From Thermoanaerobaculia bacterium (GTDB lineage Bacteria > Acidobacteriota > Thermoanaerobaculia > UBA5066), in contig JAMQPJ010000373.1 in assembly GCA_023717585.1 (NCBI GenBank), positions 1-7,744 of the forward strand: 7,744 nucleotides of DNA. The letters are read 5' to 3'. Under the pieces are notes generated by a model. The model did no database searches. It was not told the DNA's origin and was given only the letters and a program-made list of their open reading frames with translations. Of the stretch, positions 1 through 5,909 are shown piece after piece. The position numbers and the translations under genes were made by a program. Every line of letters starts with the position of its first letter. The stretch's first letter is position 1.

Positions 1-2
1 CC

Positions 3-164
3 CACGCTCAGCCGCAGTTTCAGCAACAGGCTCAGCAACAGGCTCAGCCACAGGTTCAGCCCCAATCTCAGCCGAAGGCGCAGCCCCACGCGCAGCCCCA
101 GGCTCAACCACATGCTCAACCCCAGGCTCAACCCCAGATTCAGGTTCAACCACAGGCCCAGCCC
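3..164 (+). repeat. Degenerate 12-base tandem repeat encoding xxQP tetrapeptides
   Basis: About thirteen units of the pattern CAG-GCT-CAG-CCC and variants run in phase with the reading frame, giving Q-A-Q-P, H-A-Q-P, Q-V-Q-P and Q-S-Q-P. Gln codons switch between CAG and CAA and Pro codons between CCC, CCA and CCG, so the protein pattern is better kept than the DNA. The array continues past the left edge of the window. Confidence 0.85.
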
Positions 165-347
165 GAGAGGCGCGCTGTCAGCCGGGCGCCCCGCCGCGTC
201 GCGCCCTCGGGTCCCGATCCTCTCGGGGGTTCCGTCCGCGGTAAGGACGACAAGGATCAGAAGGAAGAGAGGGACCAGAAGGGCGAGAAGGACCAGAAGG
301 GCGAGAAGGAAAAGAAGGACAAGCCCGAGAGGGGCGAAAAGAAATAG
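3..347 (+). CDS. C-terminal end of an unrecognised protein with Gln/Pro repeat and Lys/Glu tail (5' end outside window)
   Basis: The frame is open from the left edge to a TAG at 345-347, giving 114 residues. Residues 1-54 are a low-complexity tract of tetrapeptides of the type QAQP, HAQP and QVQP. Residues 55-80 are Arg/Pro/Gly-rich. The final ~34 residues are almost all Lys, Glu, Asp, Gln and Gly, with the hexapeptide DQKGEK given twice. I chose this frame because it alone gives a regular repeat and a charged tail that ends just before a terminator; the other plus frames give Arg- or Ser/Thr/Gly-rich text. No catalytic domain is visible, so the function cannot be read from this piece. Such tails usually form extended, disordered ends of envelope-associated or secreted proteins, but that is inference. 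The globular part lies to the left of the window. Confidence 0.7.
   Translation, partial: HAQPQFQQQAQQQAQPQVQPQSQPKAQPHAQPQAQPHAQPQAQPQIQVQPQAQPERRAVSRAPRRVAPSGPDPLGGSVRGKDDKDQKEERDQKGEKDQKGEKEKKDKPERGEKK
273..308 (+). repeat. Perfect 18-base tandem duplication in the charged tail
   Basis: The 18-base unit GACCAGAAGGGCGAGAAG occurs at 273-290 and again, identically, at 291-308. It encodes DQKGEK twice. A looser relative (KDQKEE) precedes it at about 253-270, which points to recent slippage growth of the tail. Confidence 0.95.
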
Positions 348-348
348 C

Positions 349-367
349 GGGCTCCTCAGCCCTTTTT
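349..367. terminator. Short hairpin with T-run, possibly bidirectional terminator
   Basis: The stem GGGCT (349-353) pairs with AGCCC (358-362) around a CCTC loop and is followed directly by TTTTT (363-367). It begins one base after the plus-strand stop codon at 345-347. Read on the minus strand, the same hairpin lies 44 bases beyond the korB-type stop and is followed, after three bases, by the T-rich stretch ATTTCTTTTC. It could therefore end transcription from both convergent genes. The five-base-pair stem is short, so strength is uncertain. Confidence 0.55.
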
Positions 368-410
368 GCGAAGTGAAGTCCGGCAGCGGTCCAGGCGGCG
401 CCCGCGGCGC

Positions 411-1463
411 TCAGCGCAGGGACTCCATGATCTCGTCGAGCGCTTCGCGGCCGGGCCGGAGCTTCTCGGGAGGCAGAGTGGTCAGGGACTCGGCGGTCGC
501 ACCGAGAGTCTCGGAGAGGGAAGGCCTCGACGGATCGACGTACAGGATCCCGGTGAGAATCTCCTGCTTTCCGTGGCTCTCGTGGATGGTCTTCAGGGCC
601 TTGTCCCTGTCGGTCGGATCGTAGTCGCGGCCCACGCCCCGGAACCTGAGGACGCTCCCGTCCGGGAAGGCGACGTCCTTCGTGTCACCGGCGGGGATCT
701 CGGCCAGGGTTTCCTCGAAGAACGGGACGAAGCCGATCTCGTGGACGGGCGTCTCGTGCTCCTTGGAATACTTGTAGCTCTTCGTGGAGCCCTCGTGGTC
801 GTTGAAGGTCACGCACGGGGAGATGACGTCGATGACCGACGTGCCCTTGTGGGCGATGGCCGCCTCGAGGATCGTCTGCAGCTGTTTCATGTCGCCGGAG
901 AACGATCGGGCCACGAACGTGCCGCCCAGCTCGATCGCGAGCGAACAGCAGTCGATCGGGATGAACTCGTTCACGGCGCCGCCCTTCTGCTTCGCGCCGA
1001 GGTCCGCCGTGGCCGAGAACTGGCCCTTCGTGAGGCCGTACACGCCGTTGTCCTCGATGATGTAGACGAGCGGCAGGTTCCGCCGGACGAGGTGCACGAA
1101 CTGGCCGATGCCGATGGAGGCCGTGTCGCCGTCGCCGGAGATGCCGATGCCGTGGAGCGTCGGGTCCGCCACGAGGGCGCCGGTCGCGGCGGACGGCATC
1201 CGGCCGTGAACGCCGTTGAAGCCCCAGGCGCGGTTCAGGAAATACGCCGGGGTCTTCGACGAGCAGCCGATCCCCGAGAACTTCGCGACCTTGTGGGGCT
1301 CGATCCCCATCTTGTAGAACGCGTTGATGATCTGTTTCGTGATGACGTCGTGCCCGCAGCCGAGGCACAGCGTGGACTTGCCGCCTTCGTAGTGGGCCTT
1401 CGGCAGGCCGATGTGGTTCGTCTTGGGGGCGGGTGCGGCCGGAGTCGTCGGCGTCGCGCTCAT
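411..1463 (-). CDS. korB: 2-oxoacid:ferredoxin oxidoreductase, beta subunit (KorB type)
   Basis: This is the thiamine-diphosphate and iron-sulfur subunit (350 aa) of an enzyme that converts a 2-oxoacid plus CoA to acyl-CoA and CO2 while reducing ferredoxin in the cytoplasm. C33 and C36 sit in the CLGCGH motif, C67 in SGIGCS and C217 in ISPCVTF. Their spacing closely matches the four [4Fe-4S] ligands known from two-subunit archaeal enzymes. The ThDP/Mg motif is GDGD (110-113) with N139 in EDNGVYG. The ATG at 1463 overlaps the alpha-gene stop as ATGA. A strong ribosome site (AGGGAGGG, 1472-1479) lies within the end of the upstream gene, so the two are translationally coupled. A Pro/Ala-rich N-terminal stretch of about 15 residues is an extra. 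Length and motifs favour 2-oxoglutarate, but pyruvate or another 2-oxoacid cannot be excluded from sequence alone. Confidence 0.93.
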   Translation of the reverse strand: MSATPTTPAAPAPKTNHIGLPKAHYEGGKSTLCLGCGHDVITKQIINAFYKMGIEPHKVAKFSGIGCSSKTPAYFLNRAWGFNGVHGRMPSAATGALVADPTLHGIGISGDGDTASIGIGQFVHLVRRNLPLVYIIEDNGVYGLTKGQFSATADLGAKQKGGAVNEFIPIDCCSLAIELGGTFVARSFSGDMKQLQTILEAAIAHKGTSVIDVISPCVTFNDHEGSTKSYKYSKEHETPVHEIGFVPFFEETLAEIPAGDTKDVAFPDGSVLRFRGVGRDYDPTDRDKALKTIHESHGKQEILTGILYVDPSRPSLSETLGATAESLTTLPPEKLRPGREALDEIMESLR

Positions 1464-3361
1464 GCCCGGAGCCCTCCCTTCTTCACGTCCGGGCCGCCGA
1501 CCCGGGACGCGGGTGCGTCATTGAGGACTCCGTCGATCACGGTTGTCGCGTCGAGGGGGAGACCGTTGTACTGGCGGACCGACACGAAGCGCGTGGCGAG
1601 CTCGGACAGCTCGTCGCGGAGGATCGTGACGAGCTGTCCGTCGCGGTTCTGCTCGACGACGTAGACGCGCTCGTGGCGCCGCATCCAGTCGACCGCCTCC
1701 GCGCACAGAGGCAGGGAGCGGAGCCGGCAGTAGTCGAGCGACACGCCGAACGTGGCCGCGAGCTTGTCGCGGGCCTCCGTCGTACCGTAGTGGGACGTGC
1801 CGTACGCGAGCAGTCCCGCCGTCGCGCCCGGGCGGTCCTGGATCTCGGGCTTCGGCACCATCGTCCGTGCCGTCCCGAACTTCTTCACGAGGCGGTTCAC
1901 GTTGTTCACGTAGTCCTGGGGCTTCTCGGTGTACTGCGCCGTCTCGTCGTGTCCGGAGCCGCGCGTGAAGAACGCCGCATGGGGGTTCGGGGTGCCGGGC
2001 AGCGTCCGGTAGGGGATGCCGTCGCCGTCCACGTCCTTGTACCTTCCCCACGTCTCCTTCACCGCCTCGATTGCAGCGGCGTCGAGCACCTTGCCGCGAT
2101 GGAAAGGCTCCGTCGGGTACGGGAAAGGGTCGGCCATCCAGTTGTTCATGCCGAGGTCGAGGTCCGACATGACGAAGACCGGCGTCTGGAGCTGCTCGGC
2201 GAGGTCGAAGGCCTCCTGGGCCATCGTGAAGCACTCCTCGGGCGAGGCGGGGAAGAGGAGCGGATGCTTCGTGTCGCCCTGCGAGTTGAAGTAGCAGAGG
2301 AGGATGTCTCCCTGCATCGTGCGCGTCGGGAGCCCGGTGGACGGTCCCGTGCGCTGGACGTCGAACAGGACCGCCGGGATCTCGGCGTAGTAGCCGAGGC
2401 CGATGTACTCGGACATGAGCGAGATGCCGGGTCCGGACGTGGAGGTGAACGAGCGGGCGCCCGCCCATCCGGCGCCGAGCACCATGCCGATCGAGGCGAT
2501 CTCGTCCTCGGCCTGGATGATCGCGACGTTCTTTTTCTTCGTGACCGGGTCCACCCTCAGGTCGTCGCAGAAGTCGATGAAGGACTCGCAGAGCGAGGAC
2601 GAGGGCGTGATGGGATACCACGCGCACACCGTTGCGCCGCCGAAAACGCATCCGAGCGCGGCGGCCACGTTCCCCTCGACCATGATCTTTCCCTGGGTCG
2701 CGTTCATGCGCTCGACGCGGAAGGGAATCTTGGCCGGGAGGTTCTGCGCCGCGAATTCGAGGCCGAGCCGGACGGCGTCGATGTTCAGCTCGATCGCCTT
2801 CTGCTTCCCCTTCAGCTGCTTCGCGATGGCCTTCTCGGTCTCCAGGGGGTCGATCCCCATGAGGTCCGCGACGACGCCGACGTAGATCATGTTCACGATG
2901 AGCTTGCGGAGCTTGGCGTGCTCGGGCGCCGAGGTGATCTTGAGGACCAGCTCCGAGAACGGAACCGCGTAATAGGTCAGGTCGTCACGCTTCTTGCCGG
3001 GGTTCTCGAGCCCGAGCTTCTTCTCGTAGACGACGTGGGCTCCGGCGCGCACCTCGCGGACGTCGTCGTCGGCCGTCTCGGCATTCATGCAGACGAGCAC
3101 GTCGAGGTCGCGCTTGCGCGCGATGTAACCGTCCTTGTTCGCGCGGATCGTGAACCAGGTGGGGAGGCCCTGGATGTTCGACGGGAACAGATTCTTGCCG
3201 GAGACGGGGACGCCCATGCGGAAGATGGACCGCATGAGGACGCTGTTGGCCGTCTGCGAGCCCGACCCGTTGGCCGTGGCGACCTGCAGCGAGAAGTCGT
3301 TGACGACGGTCTCGCCGGACGCGCCGGCGCGGGAGGTCGTCTCGGTGAGAACGCTCGACAT
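1460..3361 (-). CDS. korA: 2-oxoacid:ferredoxin oxidoreductase, fused gamma-alpha subunit (KorA type)
   Basis: This 633-aa protein fuses the gamma domain (about residues 25-210) to the alpha, ThDP-pyrimidine-binding domain (about 225-620). The fusion is the usual arrangement for two-subunit 2-oxoacid:ferredoxin oxidoreductases. The alpha domain starts with EGNVAAALG, then carries YPITPSSS (249-256), the conserved Glu region QAEDEIAS (283-290) and TSTSGPG (306-312); RTGPSTGLPT follows at 337-346. The C-terminal part holds the transketolase-C-like CoA-side domain, ending around VYVVEQNRDGQL. No ferredoxin-like delta domain is present, so the partner beta subunit holds the only visible cluster. 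The ATG at 3361 has GGAGGA (3371-3376) nine bases upstream. It is the first gene of a two-gene operon. The first ~22 residues are Ser/Thr-rich and probably disordered. Confidence 0.93.
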   Translation of the reverse strand: MSSVLTETTSRAGASGETVVNDFSLQVATANGSGSQTANSVLMRSIFRMGVPVSGKNLFPSNIQGLPTWFTIRANKDGYIARKRDLDVLVCMNAETADDDVREVRAGAHVVYEKKLGLENPGKKRDDLTYYAVPFSELVLKITSAPEHAKLRKLIVNMIYVGVVADLMGIDPLETEKAIAKQLKGKQKAIELNIDAVRLGLEFAAQNLPAKIPFRVERMNATQGKIMVEGNVAAALGCVFGGATVCAWYPITPSSSLCESFIDFCDDLRVDPVTKKKNVAIIQAEDEIASIGMVLGAGWAGARSFTSTSGPGISLMSEYIGLGYYAEIPAVLFDVQRTGPSTGLPTRTMQGDILLCYFNSQGDTKHPLLFPASPEECFTMAQEAFDLAEQLQTPVFVMSDLDLGMNNWMADPFPYPTEPFHRGKVLDAAAIEAVKETWGRYKDVDGDGIPYRTLPGTPNPHAAFFTRGSGHDETAQYTEKPQDYVNNVNRLVKKFGTARTMVPKPEIQDRPGATAGLLAYGTSHYGTTEARDKLAATFGVSLDYCRLRSLPLCAEAVDWMRRHERVYVVEQNRDGQLVTILRDELSELATRFVSVRQYNGLPLDATTVIDGVLNDAPASRVGGPDVKKGGLRA

Positions 3362-3429
3362 TCTTGGTTTTCCTCCGGGGCCGCGACCCTTCTGTGGCCC
3401 TGGCGGGCCGCGGCGAGAATTGAGACTTG

Positions 3430-3458
3430 ATCTTAGCGTCTTCGGTCCCGTGGAACAA
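3430..3458 (-). promoter_or_regulatory. Candidate sigma-70-like promoter for korAB
   Basis: On the minus strand, TTGTTC (3453-3458) and TAAGAT (3430-3435) are separated by exactly 17 bases. This would start transcription near 3423 and give a leader of about 60 bases before the korA ATG. The -10 matches consensus at four of six positions and the -35 at three of six, so the call rests on spacing and location. It overlaps the 5' region of the divergent receptor gene. Confidence 0.4.
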
Positions 3459-3465
3459 TCGAGCG

Positions 3466-4299
3466 GTGCGCGTCGTCTCTCTCTGCCCGTCGATCACGGA
3501 GAGCCTCGTCGCGATGGGCCTCGCGGACGCCCTCGTCGGCGTGACGCGCTACTGCATTCACCCGAAGGAGGCGCTCGCGGGCGTCGCGCGCGTCGGAGGT
3601 ACGAAGAACCCCGATCTGGCGGCAATCAGGGCCCTGAAGCCGGATATCGTCTTCTGCAATTCGGAGGAGAACCGGGGAGAAGACGTCGATCTGCTGAAGA
3701 GGGAATTCCGGGTGGACGTTTCGCACCCGAGGACGGTCGCGGAGATTCCCGCGCTCCTGCGGCACTTCGGTCTGCTCACCGGTAGGGAGGAAGACTCGGA
3801 GAAGATTTCTTTGAAGGTGGAGGAGGGTCTGGAGCGCGTCGAGGCGCGGATTCGCGGCGGGGAGGCTGCTGCGGCCGCATCGGGGCGCTTCCGGTACGTC
3901 TACCTCATCTGGAAGGACCCGTGGATGACTGTCGGCCCGCGAACCTATATTTCCGATCTTCTGCGCGTGGTGGGAGGTTCGAATTGCTTAGAAGGTGAAG
4001 AGAGCGCAGGCAACGACTATCCCACTTTCTCAGAATCCGATGTCCTCGCGGCCTCGCCCGACATCGTCATTCTTCCCGACGAGCCGTACCGCTTCCGCGA
4101 AGAGCACTCGCGCTTCTTCCAGCAGCGTCTGCCCGATTCCCGCGTCGTCCTCGTCTCCGGCGACGATTTCTGCTGGCACGGGGTGCGGACGCTCCGGGGT
4201 CTCGAAGCCGCGGCGGCCCTCGCCGCCGCGGCTCCCGGTCCCGCCGAGCCGGGCGTCAGGACCGGGGCGCCGCCGATACGATCGAGACCGGCCCGTTGA
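3466..4299 (+). CDS. BtuF/TroA-like helical-backbone metal or cobalamin receptor without a signal peptide
   Basis: The product (277 aa) has the two-lobed fold signature of class III substrate-binding proteins such as BtuF. It opens with VRVVSLCPSITE, followed by LVGVTRYCIHP, RVGGTKNPDL, and LKPDIVFCNSEENR. A long helix linker spans about residues 115-155. The second lobe has TVGPRTYISDLLRVVGG, YPTFSESDV and SPDIVILPDEPY. I set the start at GTG 3466 because family members usually begin with this first beta strand. An upstream in-frame TTG at 3427 would add 13 residues without a signal sequence. There is no signal peptide or lipobox, so it is probably cytoplasmic or its export is unclear. No transporter permease or ATPase lies next to it. 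The Ala/Pro-rich tail overlaps the convergent DUF4097 gene by 44 bases. The ligand (cobalamin, haem or iron chelate) is not readable. Confidence 0.82.
   Translation: MRVVSLCPSITESLVAMGLADALVGVTRYCIHPKEALAGVARVGGTKNPDLAAIRALKPDIVFCNSEENRGEDVDLLKREFRVDVSHPRTVAEIPALLRHFGLLTGREEDSEKISLKVEEGLERVEARIRGGEAAAAASGRFRYVYLIWKDPWMTVGPRTYISDLLRVVGGSNCLEGEESAGNDYPTFSESDVLAASPDIVILPDEPYRFREEHSRFFQQRLPDSRVVLVSGDDFCWHGVRTLRGLEAAAALAAAAPGPAEPGVRTGAPPIRSRPAR
4206..4233. repeat. Perfect 12-bp inverted repeat at the convergent gene ends
   Basis: AGCCGCGGCGGC (4206-4217) and its exact reverse complement (4222-4233) flank a CCTC loop. It lies inside the Ala-rich 3' part of the receptor gene (coding EAAAALAAAA) and starts about 22 bases past the stop of the minus-strand DUF4097 gene. 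There is no T-run on either side. It may slow or end transcription from the minus strand, or it may only reflect alternating GCC/GCG alanine codons. Confidence 0.8.
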
Positions 4300-5182
4300 C
4301 CGACGACAGGCGAACGACCGCATCCGATCCGCCGATCTCGATGAGCCGGCTGCTTCTCCCGTCCTCGCGGTGAGCCCGGTCGCAGGCGGCGGCACGGCAC
4401 GAGAGCGGCGAATGGCTCGACGTTTCGACGCGGACGGACGAGGCGTAGTCGCCGGGAAGGCGGAGCGTGAGCGGGCCGTTCCGGGCGTCGGCGTCGAGTC
4501 CCTTGCCTTCCCAGCGCTGGCCCGAGAGCGTGACCGAGACGGGTCCGTTCGCCGCCTTGATCCGAACTTCGCCGGAGGCCCCCTTGAGCGTGACGGGCCC
4601 GTTGACAGCGTCCACGCTGAGGGTGCCCGAGAGGCCGTTCAGCGTGACGGGGCCATTCGCCGTCCGGATCGAAACCGTGCCGGAGAGGTTGCTCGCGGAA
4701 ACCGGGCCGTTCGTGGCCTCGATCGAGAAGTCCGCGTCGCGCGGGGCAGAGACGACGAGGAACCCCGTCCAGGAGCCCTCTTCCGGGCCTTCGACCGAGA
4801 TGCGTCCGCCCGCGTTCCGGAGGGCGATCTTCGGGAGCAGGGCCGCGGCTTCGCCTTCGCTGTCGCCCGCCGCCACCTTGCAGGCCGTGATCGTGAAGGC
4901 GCCCGCGTCGGCGCCGCGCACCGTCACGCCTCCGCGCCGGGCCCCGGAGAGGACGAGGTCGCGCGCCTGTGCTCTCGGAATCGTCAGGGTCTCCTCCGCC
5001 CGCGCCGTCTCGAGCCCGCGGAAGGTGACGTGGACTCCCGCGCAGCCGGAGGCGGAGGCGTCGCTGTCGATCGACATCGAGTGGCGGCCCCCGTGCTCGG
5101 CGCGGGCCTCGAACCCGAATCCCCCGAACACGGCGAGGTTGGCGGCGACCGACAGCGCGAGCGGGGCGAGAGATCGGCTCAT
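4256..5182 (-). CDS. Exported DUF4097-like beta-repeat protein with six NGP motifs
   Basis: The 308-aa product begins with a signal peptide: MSRS, a hydrophobic stretch (about 5-24), then ARA at 26-28 as a likely cleavage site. The mature part is rich in beta-strand-forming short repeats. NGP occurs at 158, 176, 194, 212, 235 and 296, the first four exactly 18 residues apart, each followed by alternating hydrophobic strands (for example ATNGPVSASNLSGTVSI). This pattern is typical of the DUF4097/putative adhesin beta-roll families. Four cysteines (47, 101, 262, 267) could form disulfides outside the cytoplasm. The ATG at 5182 has GAGGAGG five bases upstream. It lies 72 bases after folE on the same strand, so read-through is possible. 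Its 3' end overlaps the convergent receptor gene by 44 bases. The biochemical role is unknown; a cell-surface or periplasmic location is inference from the signal peptide. Confidence 0.82.
   Translation of the reverse strand: MSRSLAPLALSVAANLAVFGGFGFEARAEHGGRHSMSIDSDASASGCAGVHVTFRGLETARAEETLTIPRAQARDLVLSGARRGGVTVRGADAGAFTITACKVAAGDSEGEAAALLPKIALRNAGGRISVEGPEEGSWTGFLVVSAPRDADFSIEATNGPVSASNLSGTVSIRTANGPVTLNGLSGTLSVDAVNGPVTLKGASGEVRIKAANGPVSVTLSGQRWEGKGLDADARNGPLTLRLPGDYASSVRVETSSHSPLSCRAAACDRAHREDGRSSRLIEIGGSDAVVRLSSVNGPVSIVSAAPRS
4541..4711 (-). repeat. 54-base in-frame repeats encoding NGPV units
   Basis: Asn codons of four NGP motifs start at 4711, 4657, 4603 and 4549 on the minus strand, exactly 54 bases apart. 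Each unit reads roughly A-x-NGPV-x-x-x-x-x-SG-x-V/L-x-I/V. DNA identity between units is partial and concentrated on the AACGGCCC-type core, so the period is held mainly at the protein level. Confidence 0.85.
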
Positions 5183-5254
5183 GAAGTCCTCCTCACTGCG
5201 AAGGAAGACGCCGGCGCGGCCCGGAGGTTTCGCCGATCGACCTGCTGCACCCTC

Positions 5255-5878
5255 CTAATGGCGCCGCATGAGGTCCAGGAACTCCTCCCGGACGGCCTTC
5301 TGGAGGAAGATTCCGCGGATGGCCGAGGTGACCGTCACGGCACCCGGCTTCTTGACGCCGCGCATCTCCACGCAGAGGTGGCGGGCCTCGACGACGACCA
5401 TGACCCCCTGGGGCTTCAGCTCCTCCTCGAGGAACCCCGCGACCTGTTCCGTGAGGCGCTCCTGAAGCTGCGGGCGCCGCGCGAAGAAATCGAGGAGGCG
5501 CGGCAGCTTCGAGAGGCCGACGATCTTCTCGTTCGGGATGTACGCGATCGTCCCGTGCCCGTAGAACGGCACGAAGTGGTGCGCGCACATGGAGTAGAAG
5601 GGGATCTCCTTCTCCATGACCATGGCCGTGTAGCGCTCTTCGTTCGGGAACGTCGTGAGCTTCGGGCGTGTTCCGACGTCGAGGCCGGAGAAGATCTCGA
5701 GATACATCTTGGCGACCCGGATGTCCGTGTCGACGAGATTCGGGTCCTTGTCGGGACACAGCCCGAGGATGCGGATGATCTCCTTCACGTGGCCGGCGAT
5801 CTGCGGAATGCGCGGGTCCGAACCTTTGCCGTTCTCGAGGGCGACCGAGGGATCCTGGGTGAGGTTTTGCGGGCTCAT
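5255..5878 (-). CDS. folE: GTP cyclohydrolase I
   Basis: The enzyme (207 aa) converts GTP to 7,8-dihydroneopterin triphosphate and formate, the first step of tetrahydrofolate and other pterin synthesis, in the cytoplasm as a zinc-dependent homodecamer. Zinc-ligand motifs are visible: Cys and His in SMCAHHFVPFYGHG and the second Cys in RHLCVEMRGV. Flanking family blocks include IPFYSMCAHH, YIPNEKIVGLSKLPR, RPQLQERLT and AVTVTSAIRGIF. The residue after the first zinc Cys is Ala where many homologues have Glu. I chose ATG 5878 because family homology starts soon after; upstream extension to 5959 would run through the start of the divergent pyruvate kinase gene and reads as non-conserved Arg/Ala/Pro text. 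No Shine-Dalgarno sequence precedes this ATG. The spacer to the next minus-strand gene (5183-5254) shows no other feature. Confidence 0.95.
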   Translation of the reverse strand: MSPQNLTQDPSVALENGKGSDPRIPQIAGHVKEIIRILGLCPDKDPNLVDTDIRVAKMYLEIFSGLDVGTRPKLTTFPNEERYTAMVMEKEIPFYSMCAHHFVPFYGHGTIAYIPNEKIVGLSKLPRLLDFFARRPQLQERLTEQVAGFLEEELKPQGVMVVVEARHLCVEMRGVKKPGAVTVTSAIRGIFLQKAVREEFLDLMRRH

Positions 5879-5884
5879 GCGGGC

Positions 5885-5890
5885 ATCATA
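5885..5890 (-). promoter_or_regulatory. Candidate -10 element placing folE transcription start at its ATG
   Basis: On the minus strand TATGAT (5 of 6 to TATAAT, and TANNNT type) ends six bases before the folE ATG at 5878. With normal -10 to start spacing, transcription would begin at or next to the start codon, which would explain the missing ribosome site. A -35 box is not convincing at 17 bases upstream. Confidence 0.4.
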
Positions 5891-5909
5891 CGGAAGGAAG
5901 GGGGGACGG

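Noticed and set aside
3..164. CRISPR-like array from the regular repeats at the left end
   Set aside because: The 12-base period has no spacers and is in phase with an open reading frame, so it is a coding low-complexity tract.
112..624. Arg-rich 170-codon plus-strand frame at the left end
   Set aside because: It is out of phase with the QP-repeat frame, reads through the terminator at 349-367 and into the antisense of korB.
366..1664. 432-codon plus-strand frame opposite korB
   Set aside because: It is antisense to a gene with full iron-sulfur and ThDP motifs and shows only GC-driven Arg/Val/Asp-rich text.
1433..3430. 665-codon plus-strand frame opposite korA
   Set aside because: It is a mirror of the korA reading frame with Val/Arg/Asp/His-rich, domain-free content; korA has complete family motifs and a ribosome site.
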